DNA of 64,000 bases from Taeniopygia guttata (Eukaryota > Chordata > Aves > Passeriformes > Estrildidae). Of the stretch, positions 1 to 12,270 are shown in pieces (within the stretch, counting starts at the first letter, position 1; each line of letters begins with the position of its first letter). The notes beneath the pieces are model-generated. The model worked only from the letters and a program-made list of their open reading frames with translations. It ran no database searches and had not been told where the DNA came from. The stretch is from contig NC_133026.1 in assembly GCF_048771995.1 (NCBI RefSeq), positions 91,902,501 to 91,966,500 on the forward strand, given 5' to 3'. A program made the position numbers and the translations under genes.

Positions 1-3000
1 TTTATTATGGCTTTCTTCTTTCTCATGGATGAAATAGCTGATATTTTATTTTGAATTGTAATTTATTATACAGTTAGTATCACAGGGGTATTTTTAATGA
101 AACTATAGCTGTAGAATACTAAAAAAATATAGTATTAAGGAAGAGCTATATTCAATAACATGAATGTTAACACTAACAGTAGAAAAGGAAAGGCATTTTA
201 ATTATAGTTATCCTTATCTTCTTTTATGATGAAAGTAGCATGTGTGACCCATAAGGAAATAAATTAGGGGTTACTCTCTATTGATTTATGGGTGTGCCAT
301 TCTTAGTGCCCATTATTCTATATGCAGGATTAATTGCGTTAGTTCCAGATTTTTGTACTGTTAGTCATATGAGAAGACCAACAAGTTTCACCTCATGAGC
401 TCTGAGACAGATCTATTAACATTATAGTATTTTTATGACTCCAATTTCTGTGCACTGAAAGATAGAAAAATGTAATGACTGACAAAATTAAAATAGAATT
501 CACTTAGAGTGGTTTTACATGGAGAAGAGAAGCAGAAGTTGCTCAGTTTAAAAACCCATATGTAAGATAATCAGTCTTGAGGAAATTGGTCTTCAAACAA
601 CCTACTTCACAGGCACACACACGTATCTTGACTTAATGAACTTTTCTCCTCACAATTATGCACAGAACTGCTGCACTCTATAGCCAGCTTTGTGAAAGAA
701 AAAATCTTGCCTGATTCACTCTTTTAAACCTGGCTTAGGATTAGCCCCGTAAACAAACCTACAGCTGAACAAGGTGCTGTGTGCAGTACAAACCTTGTAA
801 CAATTGACCACTACGTCCTGCAGGAACACAGGACAAGAGGACAGAGTATTGTGGAAGCATGAAACCTAGCTGGAACCTGTTTCCCACTGGCACCCCTCTT
901 TTAGCACCTGGCAAGAAACAGGGCATTTACCTCCTTCACCCCCCTATTAACCCCTGTTTTCTTAACAAACTGAGAATCAAGAAGCTAACATAACAAAGGA
1001 AATCTCAGTGGGACCTAGTGACAAGTCTGGCAGGGCACTTGATGCCCCACCAAGGTGACAGAGGTCCAAGCAGAGTTCCTACAAGAGCAGTGCAGAACAT
1101 GAAGTGCCCCCACTGAATGAAGTGGGGGCTCAGCAGTGCTCAGGGAGAATGAAACCATGTTGGTGCTGACAATGGAAGTATCATTCAAATTGTTCAGGGA
1201 GAAATCCAGGGCAACCTCCATTCCCAGGTGTCTCAGTTTCTCTCCCATCAAACCTTTCTCTTACCTCTCCCACGTGTCTGGATTCGGTCAGCACAGAGTG
1301 CTCAGGGAGGAGGAAGGACTGTTTGGTCACTAAGGAACAGGGAGCCAGGAGCTGTGTGCCATGAAATGGGCATCCCACAGTGTCCAGGCACGGTGAGCAG
1401 GGCAGACCTGGAGATGTGTGAGTTACAGATCACAGCTGTTGCCCAGCTCTGAACTTAGCAGAAACGAAACCAGAAAGTAGCCTTTGCTCCAGGTTAATGA
1501 CTATCAGCTCGATGAATGCACTGGCTGTGGAGCTTTTGGTTTTACATTTACATATACACCAGCACAACTCAGTGTGGATTATAACGTGCAGACAAAAAAA
1601 GGGATGGTCCAAATACAGTAATTGCTTCGCAAGTCCATCAATAATTATGATTTGAAGCTGGAAACCATACTAGCACACTAATAATACTAGACATATGCAT
1701 TTGCTTTTGGACAGATTCTGCTGGAAACAATATAAATCTAATCTGATTCTTGATGCATATTTGGACCTCTTCTGTTCTTTGGCAGAATCCCAAACCATGG
1801 AAAAATTAATCAAGAGACCACCCACAGAGCACATAGAGTGCTTGAAGGACATTAAAATAGACAAGTCTCTTTCTGAAACAGTTCCTGTCTGAGGAAAAAT
1901 GTAAGCATTGACATAAAAAGCAATATACAAAGAGAATTCTGCCAAGAAGGGATATTCCATTCATCCAGTACTAGTGTCTGATTTAACAATACTTAAAGGA
2001 GAGGATGCTTTCTCACCTATTCCAGCAGCATCTAGTTTTCTGCATAGAAGTATTCTTCTAACACTTTAGTGGGAATTCAAGACAAGAAATTGGCACTTTT
2101 AACTTATGATACTAATTTGTGATTTATTGTGAATAAAATCTTCATCTATGAATTTTTAATCACTAAAGCTATATTTAAGTTTATTATAGGTGAGAGGGTA
2201 AAATTCCCCATCTTATATTCCTGTTATATTTCATAAATAATCTGGGATGCTCAAGCCTCAAGGTACTTCCTCTATAATTTAACCCACTGTGGAGAGCTGA
2301 CCTTTTGAGTGAGAGAGGTCCAGTCCAGGCTGTCCTCCATGGGGATAAATATGCTCACAGTAAGGTTGCCTTCTGCCTATATATTCTTAAAGGGAAGTCA
2401 GTTCATAGAACTTGGGGGTTATGGGGTTGTTAGTGAGGCATTTCTGGAGGCTGAAGTAGATACCAATTAGAATTAAATTTGCAACATTCTCTGCAGTGAG
2501 TAAGGGCACTTAAAATTTTGTAATTGCTCTGGACTTGCAGAAGAGTTGTTCAGAAAAGAGGAAAAAGTACTCTAAACCCAAGCTGTTACTGTGCTGAAAG
2601 CAGCTGCACCTTAAGTCCAGAAAGGTTATATTGACATCGATACCTTGTGTTTGCTGTGTCTTCCACTCCCTGCTCCCTGTCCCCTTGTGCAATACTTTGA
2701 TCAAGGGGACAGGGAGTGCAAGTTTGCTTTTATTAGATTTCGTTTCCTCAGTCTCTTCACCTCTGTACTGTTAATTGTGATACAAGAGACACCTTCCTAT
2801 TACGAAATAATCAGGAATCTGTTCTCATCTCTGTTCCTTCCTAGAATGGTCTCCGTGGTCAGCATGTGCAAGAAGAAAGGAGCAGAAGCTGCTGCCTGTT
2901 GTGATTAATGCTTTGTGTAATTGTATGTGGCATTGAGATGCTGTTCTCTTATGAGCGTGTGAAAGCCCTACAGAAGAATGAAAGAAAGATTAAATCTGCA

Positions 3001-6000
3001 ATACACTGTTCTGTGAGACCTCTTCCAATGACCATGGTATGAATGTGGAAAAAAAGATCCCTGGTGCTCACATGCCAGTATTCAGTCACTGCAATATTAC
3101 AGCTGCTTGGATGGAAACTCCCCTGGATAATAAGCAGATGATAGACAGGAAGATCAACTCCTTTTACAATTTAATTCAAATCTCCTCTCTCTTGCCTGCA
3201 GGATTCATCTAGTTTTCGCCTCTCTGTTACGAATCCTTTTATATCAGATTCTCACACTCAGGAAAAGATCAAGGTCATTTACAATGGCAATAGAAAGTTG
3301 ATTGAAACAAATAACAAAGACTGTAGTTTCAGAGAGTTAAAAAAACCTTAAGATCATTAAATGGACAAAGCTAAGGCAGGATCTAAGTCTGATCAGTTCC
3401 AACAGTAGGTTTCCTGTTTTTCCTTTCCATAGGACTCTACATCTTTGCTCCACATAGTGATTCCAGGTTCAAAATTCATCTTAGAACTGTGCTGTTAAAC
3501 ACTGATGAATGAAAGGGCCAAGCAACTGATTCCCCATGTTCATGTAAAATGACAAGCTACACCACAGTCACTCCAGGCCTTTACAAGGTGAGCATAGTAA
3601 CTAAGTTCACATTTGATACTCTTACCTCCCCAAAATACTCAAATTGGCCATTTTACTGTGCTTGGTGCTGGTATTGGTGGACAGGGACAAGAAGGATAAA
3701 ACTGGTTTTTCAACTTTGAAATGTTGTTTGTATTTCTTCCCTAACAGACTCCCTTTGCTAATTGCAAAGAATATTTCAACCCCTTCAGAGGAAATAGAGC
3801 AGGAGAAATGGATGGGGGTGGGCCTACAGCCAGAAAGTTATCCATAGACTTTCAGACGACATCTCATTTAAGCTGATGAAACTCACTTTCACATGAGTTG
3901 TGACATAACCATGGCAGGAACTGACAAGTGTCAAAATCTTGTGGAACAAATAAGATTTCAAGTCCTATTCCTCTGTACCAAAGAAGAGCCAACAAATGCT
4001 ATACATTTATTCTGCTTTTTCCGATGGCACTAACTCCTCTCAGCAGCTTCACTGGCACTCTGAAAGCATGTCCAATTCTCTCGTTTACCTAGAATAGCTG
4101 CTGATATTTAACCTTCATGGCTTTATGAATATGAACTTTCATGGCTTTTCCATAGAGACATCTTCCTAAATGTCACTCTGCTGTGGGGAATAAAGAGTTA
4201 CTCAATGCTCTGTCATCAGCACTGGAGGTTTTGGGCAGATTCTGGAGCCCAAGAAGCAGCCTCAACATTCTAATGGCACACCAGTGTCTTAAGAAAACAA
4301 ACCAGCAAGCAAAGCAAAGCAAAAACTTGATTTTTCCTTGGCACAAAGGAAAAATAAAGGTAAGAAAGAGACAGATCTAGTTATAACTAGATCATGGTGT
4401 CAAAGTGCAAACAGGGAAATTTCCAGCTTTTACCCCTTCACCTACTGCACTGGAGGATACGACAACCTCTTTCAACTAATCAGATCCTGCAGCCTGTTTT
4501 TTCCCAGAATAATGTCTGCCTGCATGATAGAGATGAACCACACTGCAGAGTGTCATCCTTGTAGCCCCACTCATCATCACACAGTGCAGACAAGTAGGGG
4601 CAATGAGTGCACCAGGTGGGTCTATATTGTATAAGGAAAAAAGATGAGAGAGAATTGCTCTTGAAATTCTGGCACACTTTTAGCTACTTTGCAGTACAGA
4701 CAAGGCCTGGGACCATAAAAGCCCTGAGATGTGGGCAGCACGGGCTCACACCAGTCTGCTCACTCATCCAAGTAACAAAAACACAGACAATTCATCTAGG
4801 ACAGAATGATCCATCTAGGACTGTTCAACTTACCTGCAGTAAATAGTTTATCCAGTGTCTTATCTGCAGCCACCACAAGCAACAGGAATCTCTTCATTAT
4901 TTATTGTTAGTACCTCATGATTTGGCATTTAATTTAAGTCTTTCACTGTGTTTTGCCCAGGAGCTTTAGCATTATAAATAGGGAAGCACTTTCTTTCCCA
5001 TTTAAGAACTAGCCACAAGGATTTAGATCAGTTTGATGAACCTTTCCATAAGGCTTGCATCATATTGTCATAAATGTGTGATGCTCAGAAGATTTCCAGC
5101 TTCTCTGTTATGAGGAAAGTCACCTAATTGCTGAAGGCATTGATGCTTCAAGGCATTTATCCATGACATGTTTCCCTAAATACTGTAGAGATGAGGAAGT
5201 ATTTTTCTTTTGTTTACAGTTGCAAGATTCTTTACAAACAGGTGGGTGTTTTTTAACAGATTTTTTTTTCTTTCTGTTACAAAAGCTTCTGTGGCACTTG
5301 GGATACTAGGCATTTTGACACAGGGAGCAGTCAGGTTGGCCACAGACAACATGCCCTTGGCAAATCCATGTGGAGTAGTGCTGATTGCTTTCTTCTACTA
5401 CATGTACTTAGGTGTGGCTGCCAAGAGGATGCACTCTGTGATCTTTCCAGAGAGGGCTTTCACTGTGTGCTTTTCTCACTGTACTCCATCCTTACTCATG
5501 CTGCTTTACCCTTTACAATATCTCAGATGCTGTATTACATTTATTTGTAGCCTCCATTCTCAAACCAGAAGATTAATGCCAAATCCAAACATCCTCCAGA
5601 TACAAACCTTTCCAATAAACAGAAAAATAAGAGGTTTCTCTAACTGAAAAAGGCTATTAAGGCCTAGAAGACTCTAAAAGAAGAGTCCTTGCTCTTCCAA
5701 GGAAGCCTCTCAGTCCTTTTAAGCATGGTTTGAAACCTGTCCATGCATCTTGCAGCTGGAACTGAGAAGCAAATCAGGCCATCTGGTCTTCAGAGCCCTC
5801 ACCTATGTAACCGATTGACCACTTTGTCATTAACTGCTTTTCAAAGCACCGTAAAAGCATTTCCAGTGCTTATACTTACATAGGTACTCACTTGTATTAG
5901 TGTTGGAAATATCTTTGTCTCTATTAAATGCTTATACCATGTTTTCCTTCAAATCTGTATGTCTTGAAGACTGTATGAGCTGACTGAGACTCTTCCTCTT

Positions 6001-7739
6001 CCCAGAGGCTAGAATAGTCTGTATTCCTGTACTCTGAGGTTTTGTTAGTGTAGCTGTGCATTGGAAGACTGCAATCTCAACGTCAAATGGAACTCTAACT
6101 TGGCAGATGACACAGTTTTGTCCCTTATGTATGCATTTTGGTTTACTGAGTAATATATAAAGGAACATTAATCTTTACCTCCATTTTCAGGCTCAAAAAA
6201 TCAAAGACATGCTGCTGACATTTATTTGTTAGCTGAAGTAACTTTCCATGTTTTGTAAAGTAAGACATTTAAACATAAGGAAAGGATCTGCAGTGCAGGA
6301 ACAATGGCTTATGTTAAATGTTTTTGGAATAAAATTATTATTTAGCTCAGAACATTAGCACTGGCTATTCCAGGACATCTTTCAAGGACCACTGTCCTTA
6401 TAGCCTTGAGAATGATGCCTAAGCATCCATTTCAGTCTGCCAAAGGCATGCAGCAGGTCAGGATAGGGAATAAAAGAATCAGTGGGAAGCCAAATGTAAT
6501 AATGAAGACTTCTTGAAGGTAGAGAACAAATGGGACATAACTCCATGTTTGAGTGGTACCTCTGTTTCTGGTTCCTATGGTGCTGCTCTTGCAGGGCTTC
6601 ACCCTGATCTGGGTGAAGCCTTGCAGCTTGAGCATTCAAGGCAGGACTGCTCCCTCTTTTGTAGAGTATGCTTTGAGCAGGGTCTCATTTTATATGTTTG
6701 GATTATGGAGTAGAGTCCTGGCATAAACTACAACGTCAAGAGTGATATGCTCTCCAACATGATATTAAGGTCAAAAGCAGAGGTGCCATTGTTGGGTATG
6801 ATCCAGTCAAAGGGAGCTCTAAGGAGCACAGGCTGGAATTTGGATGTGCGAAGTGGACATTAATAAGATTTTTGCCACCTAACTCCATTTAAGCCCTAAA
6901 CTTAGTCTTCCCAGGCTACTTATTCAAAGGCTTTTTTCTGGGTTTCTAGCTGGAAATTCTGTAGAATTTCAGCCAATATGAGTATGCAGTGCATATAGAT
7001 GGTAATGTGTTTAATTTTCTTTTTCATAGCACACAAAATTAAAACTTCCAAAACTTTAATTTTCTGCCCCCAAAAAGCCACCAGTGCACCTTTGTGATTT
7101 GTTTCATCTGTAATGGAGAGATGATGATATCTCGCTTTTGGCAGATGAAAATGATAATAAAAATCCAAATGAGACACACAGAGCCTAATCCTGTAAAAAG
7201 GATGACATATGAAAATATTATATAACTTATCTGTAAACTTCTTTTTGACTCTGGCTGTAAAACTTCTGGGTCAATCACTTCCCAATCTTTTCCTAGCTGT
7301 AGTAAATTTGGCTAGTAGAATACTCATAAGTTAAAGGAAGTGATTCCTCCCTATGTTAAATACTCATGAGCACTCATCACTACCTCTGAAAGACAGATAA
7401 AGACCATGCAATAGTTAATATATACTCTAAAAAGATCTCTAAAAGTTCTTGAGAAGCATTAGTATTTATTTCTGAGAAAAGTGATTTGGTATATGATTAG
7501 AGATTCACTAGACACATACCTAAATAAAGTTAGAAGGTAAAATCCCTTGAATATCAGAGAAGTATCCTTACAATCCTCTGATTTTGTAAGCTAACAATAC
7601 ATTTTATCTACTTACGGCCTAATGGTAGGGTTTTAATAATGAGGGATATGAAGAAGATGAAGCATCTCCTTGGACGTGCATAGATAAAGGACAACAGATA
7701 TAATTTGCAGATTTCTGACTAGATACACAGGGGGAAAAA
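1..7739. other. Intergenic, no gene recognised
   Basis: AT-rich sequence read on both strands. Open frames here are short and match no family I recognise. The longest, about 145 codons at 5210-5647 on the + strand, is discussed under rejected items. One perfect hairpin at 2673-2716 is listed separately. I see no clear CR1 tail, RNA gene or CpG island in this stretch. Confidence 0.55.
2673..2716. repeat. Perfect 15-bp inverted repeat (hairpin)
   Basis: CTCCCTGTCCCCTTG at 2673-2687 is followed after a 14-base loop by its exact reverse complement CAAGGGGACAGGGAG at 2702-2716. Either strand could form a GC-rich stem-loop. No longer terminal repeats surround it, so it does not look like a MITE. 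Function unknown. Confidence 0.8.
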
Positions 7740-7926
7740 ATCTCTGTATGGGTGGTCAAATAATGGACCAAGTTCCACAGAAAAGATGTGGAATCACCAT
7801 CTGTGGAGATACCTAGAACTCAACCAAGTGTGTCTCTGAGCAAATAACAGGATAATTCCCTGGCTGGACTGGATGATCTCCAGAGCTTCCTTGCAACATA
7901 AATTTCTGTATGATTCTACGATTATG
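7740..7926 (+). mobile_element. CR1 LINE 3' fragment, old
   Basis: The block resembles the 3' untranslated end of avian CR1: a 'gtggaatcaccatctgtggag' type motif near 7788, then 'actggatgatctccagag' near 7868, then the degraded tail 'tgtatgattctacgatta' at the right edge. The tail on the right places the element on the + strand. It is heavily diverged and 5'-truncated, as nearly all CR1 copies are. No coding capacity remains. Confidence 0.7.
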
Positions 7927-10900
7927 ACTACATAAAGACCACTTTCACATTCACCTGAATCATGGGTTGTCACTGCGTGACCTCATATCAGCCCCTTGAT
8001 GTCATAATATCAGTCTTTTGGGGTTCTTTTCTGTTCTTATTTTACATTGTATCAATCCTCATAGACACTGAGAATTTTTAAATCAGATTTTCTGTTTGCT
8101 GACCTACCCTAAGCATGACAATGGTCATATGTTAAATGTGATTTCATTAACTGTTTTTTTGGGAGAACCTTACCTAATAAGGCTTGATAGCAAGATTGCT
8201 ATTTTTTCACAGGAAATGTAGGAAATGTGCTTTTTAAACTAATGAAACTAGTGCTACCTGTATTGTGAAGAGTTTTGCCATTTTTGGCCTATCTAGATGG
8301 CCTCTTATTCTGGTGGAGATACTTTGGAAGTGTCTTGAATATCTGTATCAGTTATAGGCAGCTTGCATGTATTTCTTCTTGGGTGAAATGAAAAATTTAA
8401 TTATATGAAAAAAATGCAAATTGCTGCCAACTGTGTTAACTGTGAGAGAGTTGCATTATCTTCTAACATAAATTGTCAGTGAATTGAAGAAAAGACGTTT
8501 TGGAAGCTGATCTGATTACTGTCAGGGAAAGTGCTCAAACTCAATTGTTGGCAAATGTCCAGTACCCATCACTGAACGATCATCACCTCATCATTCAGTC
8601 TTCTCAACTGACATGCAAAACAACATCCAAATATTCATTGCACATCTGTGCTGGACAGATTATGCATTAGCAATTCAAATCAATTCAATGTACAGGCAGT
8701 TTCTGTAAAGGCGTCTGTTTGGGTGAGATGCCTTGTTGTCTGGGATGGATAATAAGGCAACTCTGTCTAATCTTGGAGAACAATCAGCCCATCTTGAGAA
8801 GGTGACTGACTACGGATGCTCTTGCCCTGACAGTGCTAGAACAATGCCCCCATAATGCACTTGACTCAGCTGGTAATAAAATCTACTTTTGATTAGCAGC
8901 CATGGCTTGTGTCAATCACTGCATGATGTACCATTGTCCTCTGGTCCTGAACACAGTTTATTTACAGGGAAACAAAAGCTTTTTGGATATGGCTGCTGCC
9001 CAGAGATTGCAAAATAGATTGAGCTGTCAGCCTCACACACTAGATGAAGATTAATGAGTTGTGCAGACAATAAATATGAAGCAATGACCATAAATATGCT
9101 AATAGGTATTATCCATATACACTATAATTGCTACAAAAATTAAAAAGTAGTGTAAAGGAAATAGGTCAGAGGGTGACAGACAGATAATCTTGGATGCTGA
9201 AGATCTTTGGTTCAGTCAGATTCTCTACAGGTTTATTTCCTTCAATTAGACCCTTCAAAAGATTAATTGTTTAAAAGCTGTTTGAATAATCTCTTTTGAA
9301 ACAGAGGTTTATGGGAAAATGTTTATGAAAAAGTGACTTCAATGAACATGTTATTGAAATAAAAAAGGTGACTACCAAAAGCAGAGATTAATGTCTCTGA
9401 TCAGCTGCCCAGCTTAACTGTGAGGTAAATATTTCTAAGTGGGGGCTGGTGAGGACTGCAAGGAAAACATACCAAAGAGACACATCAGTTTATAGCCACA
9501 AACGCAAGATATTAAGGTCCTTCCTAGCAAAATATAGAAGAGTTGCCTCCACATCTGGTTGCATTGGTTTGTTTGATGTTTTCAGCTTAGCCTATTTTTC
9601 CTTTTTTTTTTTTCCTTTTTAATTTAAGAAGATAAGAATGCCCACCACTCAAATTTTCAGAGTACTTCCAATCCAGCCTCTGGCTTTCCAATTCCTTTCA
9701 AATAGCACATAGTCTATATTTTTGACACCTATGGGTTTTATTTGTACTTGAAACTCAGGGAGTTAAACTGTTAGCTCTGTATTCAAGTGCTGTAGCACCT
9801 AAGGCTACTGAAATTGTAGTGACACTGAAAATAAGAGGCGGTCATACTCTTGGTATTCATGGCTTTGACTGTCTGGTCTCTCAGGCTTAGAAGTGCCACT
9901 GGATGCTTTTTTAGTTTCTGGAATGAGGAAACTAACTTACCCAGATATTCTCCCAAGTACAATTTACTGTATGTATCGCTGCTTGGATTTTGACAAATAG
10001 TCCACAAAGATTTAAAACTGCCTGACTGCTTCTGTGCCAGTGTTCTTGAAAACACAGCTGAACATTAACTACACTTGCCTAATATCTTGGAATTTACCCT
10101 TTCTAACTATAAATGCCAGTAAAACAAAGCACAAAAAATAATTAAAAAAAATATAGGGACCCATTTAGGAAAATGTCTAACACAAAGCTCTGCAGTCAAA
10201 AGAGAACCATGCCTTTCTGGAAAAATTAATGGAGAAAGAGAACAACTGGAAGCTGCAGGCTCAAGAACTGTGTTCTTGCTCCCAGTCCCACTTCAGCAGT
10301 GACACTGTGAAGGAGGCTGTGATGTCAATGTCACACATTGCCAGGGCACAGCAAGGTGCTCTCCCACCAAGGGAGGTGAGCACAGCAGATCCAGAACTAA
10401 TAAGCAGATTGAACCAAGAGTCCAGATCATTGGGCAAGTTTGTAGAGGCAAGTCCAAGGTTTCCCTTGAATCCCTCCAGTGGCTTTCCTTTCCTTATTAC
10501 ATCGAGTTTCTTCATCTTATTTTTATGACACTTCTAGTAACTTCTTATTTCCCTGCTTATTTTCTGATGTCTCTGCCAATCTGAGTTGCCTTGAGACACT
10601 TTTTTTGCAATAAAACTTTTATTATATCTAGTTTTAATTCTTTTTAGTTAAACAACTTTGTATGTGTTCATTATGATTTGTGGTTCAGGACTGAGTAAAT
10701 TGTCACCTCATATAGAGTCTTAGCAGCTTGTAATGCCTTAATTTTCCTTGGCTTTGCCAGACTTTACCATCATTTCCTAATGAGTTGTTTGCAATATTAA
10801 ATAAATTGGATTAACAAAACACTGAAAGATTTTACTATTTTTGAAGGAGGCATCTTCAGCAATATGCCCAAAGAAACTAACATTTTTTGTTTTATTGTGA

Positions 10901-11960
10901 CGTTGAAGAAGGCCTGTAGCATTCACTGTCCTATTCTTATGTGGAATTTTTGCCTGCATTTAAGCCTCAACTTTAGATATTTTATAACATTAAGTAATTA
11001 AAATGATACATGAGGAACCTGAGAAATTATGGGGTTAAAGATACATCATAATTACAGAAGACCTAATGCAAGCAGAGTAGAAAACAAAAATAACTGACAT
11101 TAGAATTAAGGAAACTAACATACATGAATTAAAGAAAAGTTGAATGAAAGAAAATAGTTAAAAGATCACTGCTGCTTAGGGGTACCTGGGCCAGATATTC
11201 CACTACTCAGATAAATAGCTCAGATAAATATAAGAAGAGAGGAACAGATTTCATATCCTTTGTTCTATAACCCACCATGTATAAGATATAGATATCACAC
11301 TATTGTGAGAACATTATAGTTTTGTCCTGTATATTTCCTCTTTGAGACTCATTCCTGTAGTAGTGTGACCTAATCAGATATTCTTCTTTACCTAAGGGAG
11401 GTCTATGGATTTTTAATGAGCCTTATTTAAACTCCTGGCTAAGAAAGGCTGTGATAAAGGCATGTGTGCCATTTGCAAAGGCCTGCTCATTAAAGGCAGA
11501 GGCTCTGCTTTAGAGGGACTTGCATGAAGAAGCACAAAGCATCTGTGTCAATCTGCTCAGACAAGGTCCCCTCACGGTTCCTTCCATGTAGAAATTAATT
11601 CCAACCATCCATTGTTAGCTGGGTTCTGATTTCCAGCTCTGTGTGAACCAGTGTTTTCAGGGGTAGCTGTACCACAGCTGAACTCTGGATGTGGTAACCA
11701 GCCCAACTGAAGTCTCTGCATGCCATCACTTTACTGCCTTTTTGTCTCTTGTCTTTACTCAGAGTTGTAGGAATTCTTAAAATAATGCAGTACCTTCTAC
11801 AGATTCAATTCAGTGCAAAAGAGTGAAGAAGCAAAGCTTTCAGCTGCATCAGTTGCCAAGCAATGACTCCTGCACTGGTAATTTGTTCTAGTATTGCAAG
11901 AGGAAATTACTTGGTTTGCCTAAATTCCATCATGGCAACAGGAATAAAAAGGCCTATTGA
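7927..11960. other. Intergenic, no gene recognised
   Basis: AT-rich sequence upstream of the ISG12-like gene. The open frames around 9783-10055 and 10229-10528 are short, overlap each other's opposite strand, and match nothing I recognise. Distal enhancers of the downstream gene could lie here, but I cannot point to one. Confidence 0.5.
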
Positions 11961-11967
11961 TAAAGTT

Positions 11968-12038
11968 CAGTTTCGTTTCCTGGCTGAGAATAAGTTTCAG
12001 TTTCTATTCTTCCTTACCATGGCAGCAGTTTCGTTTCT
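11968..12038 (+). promoter_or_regulatory. Interferon-response cluster: one ISRE and two IRF sites
   Basis: Three GAAA-type elements lie just upstream of a TATA box, all in the same orientation. The middle one, AGTTTCAGTTTCT at 11993-12005, reads on the other strand as AGAAACTGAAACT: two GAAA cores separated by two bases, the spacing of a classical ISRE bound by ISGF3 and IRFs. The outer two are identical over 12 bases, CAGTTTCGTTTC at 11968-11979 and 12026-12037. They read as GAAACGAAACTG, with one base between the cores, and each contains the IRF core AANNGAAA. The position, about 20-90 bp upstream of the TATA box, strongly suggests that type I interferon or IRF activity drives the downstream gene. 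Confidence 0.85.
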
Positions 12039-12058
12039 GGACTGTCAGCTGGAGAGTG

Positions 12059-12066
12059 TATAAAAA
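12059..12066 (+). promoter_or_regulatory. TATA box of the ISG12-like gene
   Basis: TATAAAAA at 12059-12066 lies about 20 bp downstream of the last IRF element and 57 bp upstream of the start codon. Transcription would be expected to begin near 12085-12095, leaving a 5' leader of only about 30-40 bases. ISRE plus TATA plus a short leader is a typical layout for interferon-stimulated genes. Confidence 0.8.
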
Positions 12067-12122
12067 GATGGGCTGAGCAGTCTCTGTGTGCTTCCCTGGA
12101 ATTCTCACCAGCAGAAAGCAGC

Positions 12123-12270
12123 ATGTCTGACCGGAACGTCCACAATGCTGGCTTCACTCCCTCTGGGATCACAGGAGGGTCTCTTGCTTCATCACTGATG
12201 TCCCAAGAAGCCAGAGCCTCTGGGGGAGGTGTGCCTTCTGGAGGAGCCACTTCTACTCTCCAGGAAATGG
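12123..12270 (+). CDS. ISG12-like gene, coding exon 1
   Basis: 148 coding bases: residues 1-49 plus one base of codon 50. It ends ...GAAATGG and is followed by the donor gtatgagc. It carries the whole first ISG12-type repeat. The frame happens to stay open past the donor to 12485, but that extension has no family similarity, while the splice to exon 2 restores the family's LQ-x-x-G-A-x-G junction. Confidence 0.85.

Noticed and set aside
5210-5647. Open frame of about 145 codons on the + strand with hydrophobic stretches
   Set aside because: It is the longest frame in the left third, but it matches no family I know, has no promoter or clear splice partners, and lies in the length range chance can produce in 64 kb. 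I cannot support it as a gene.
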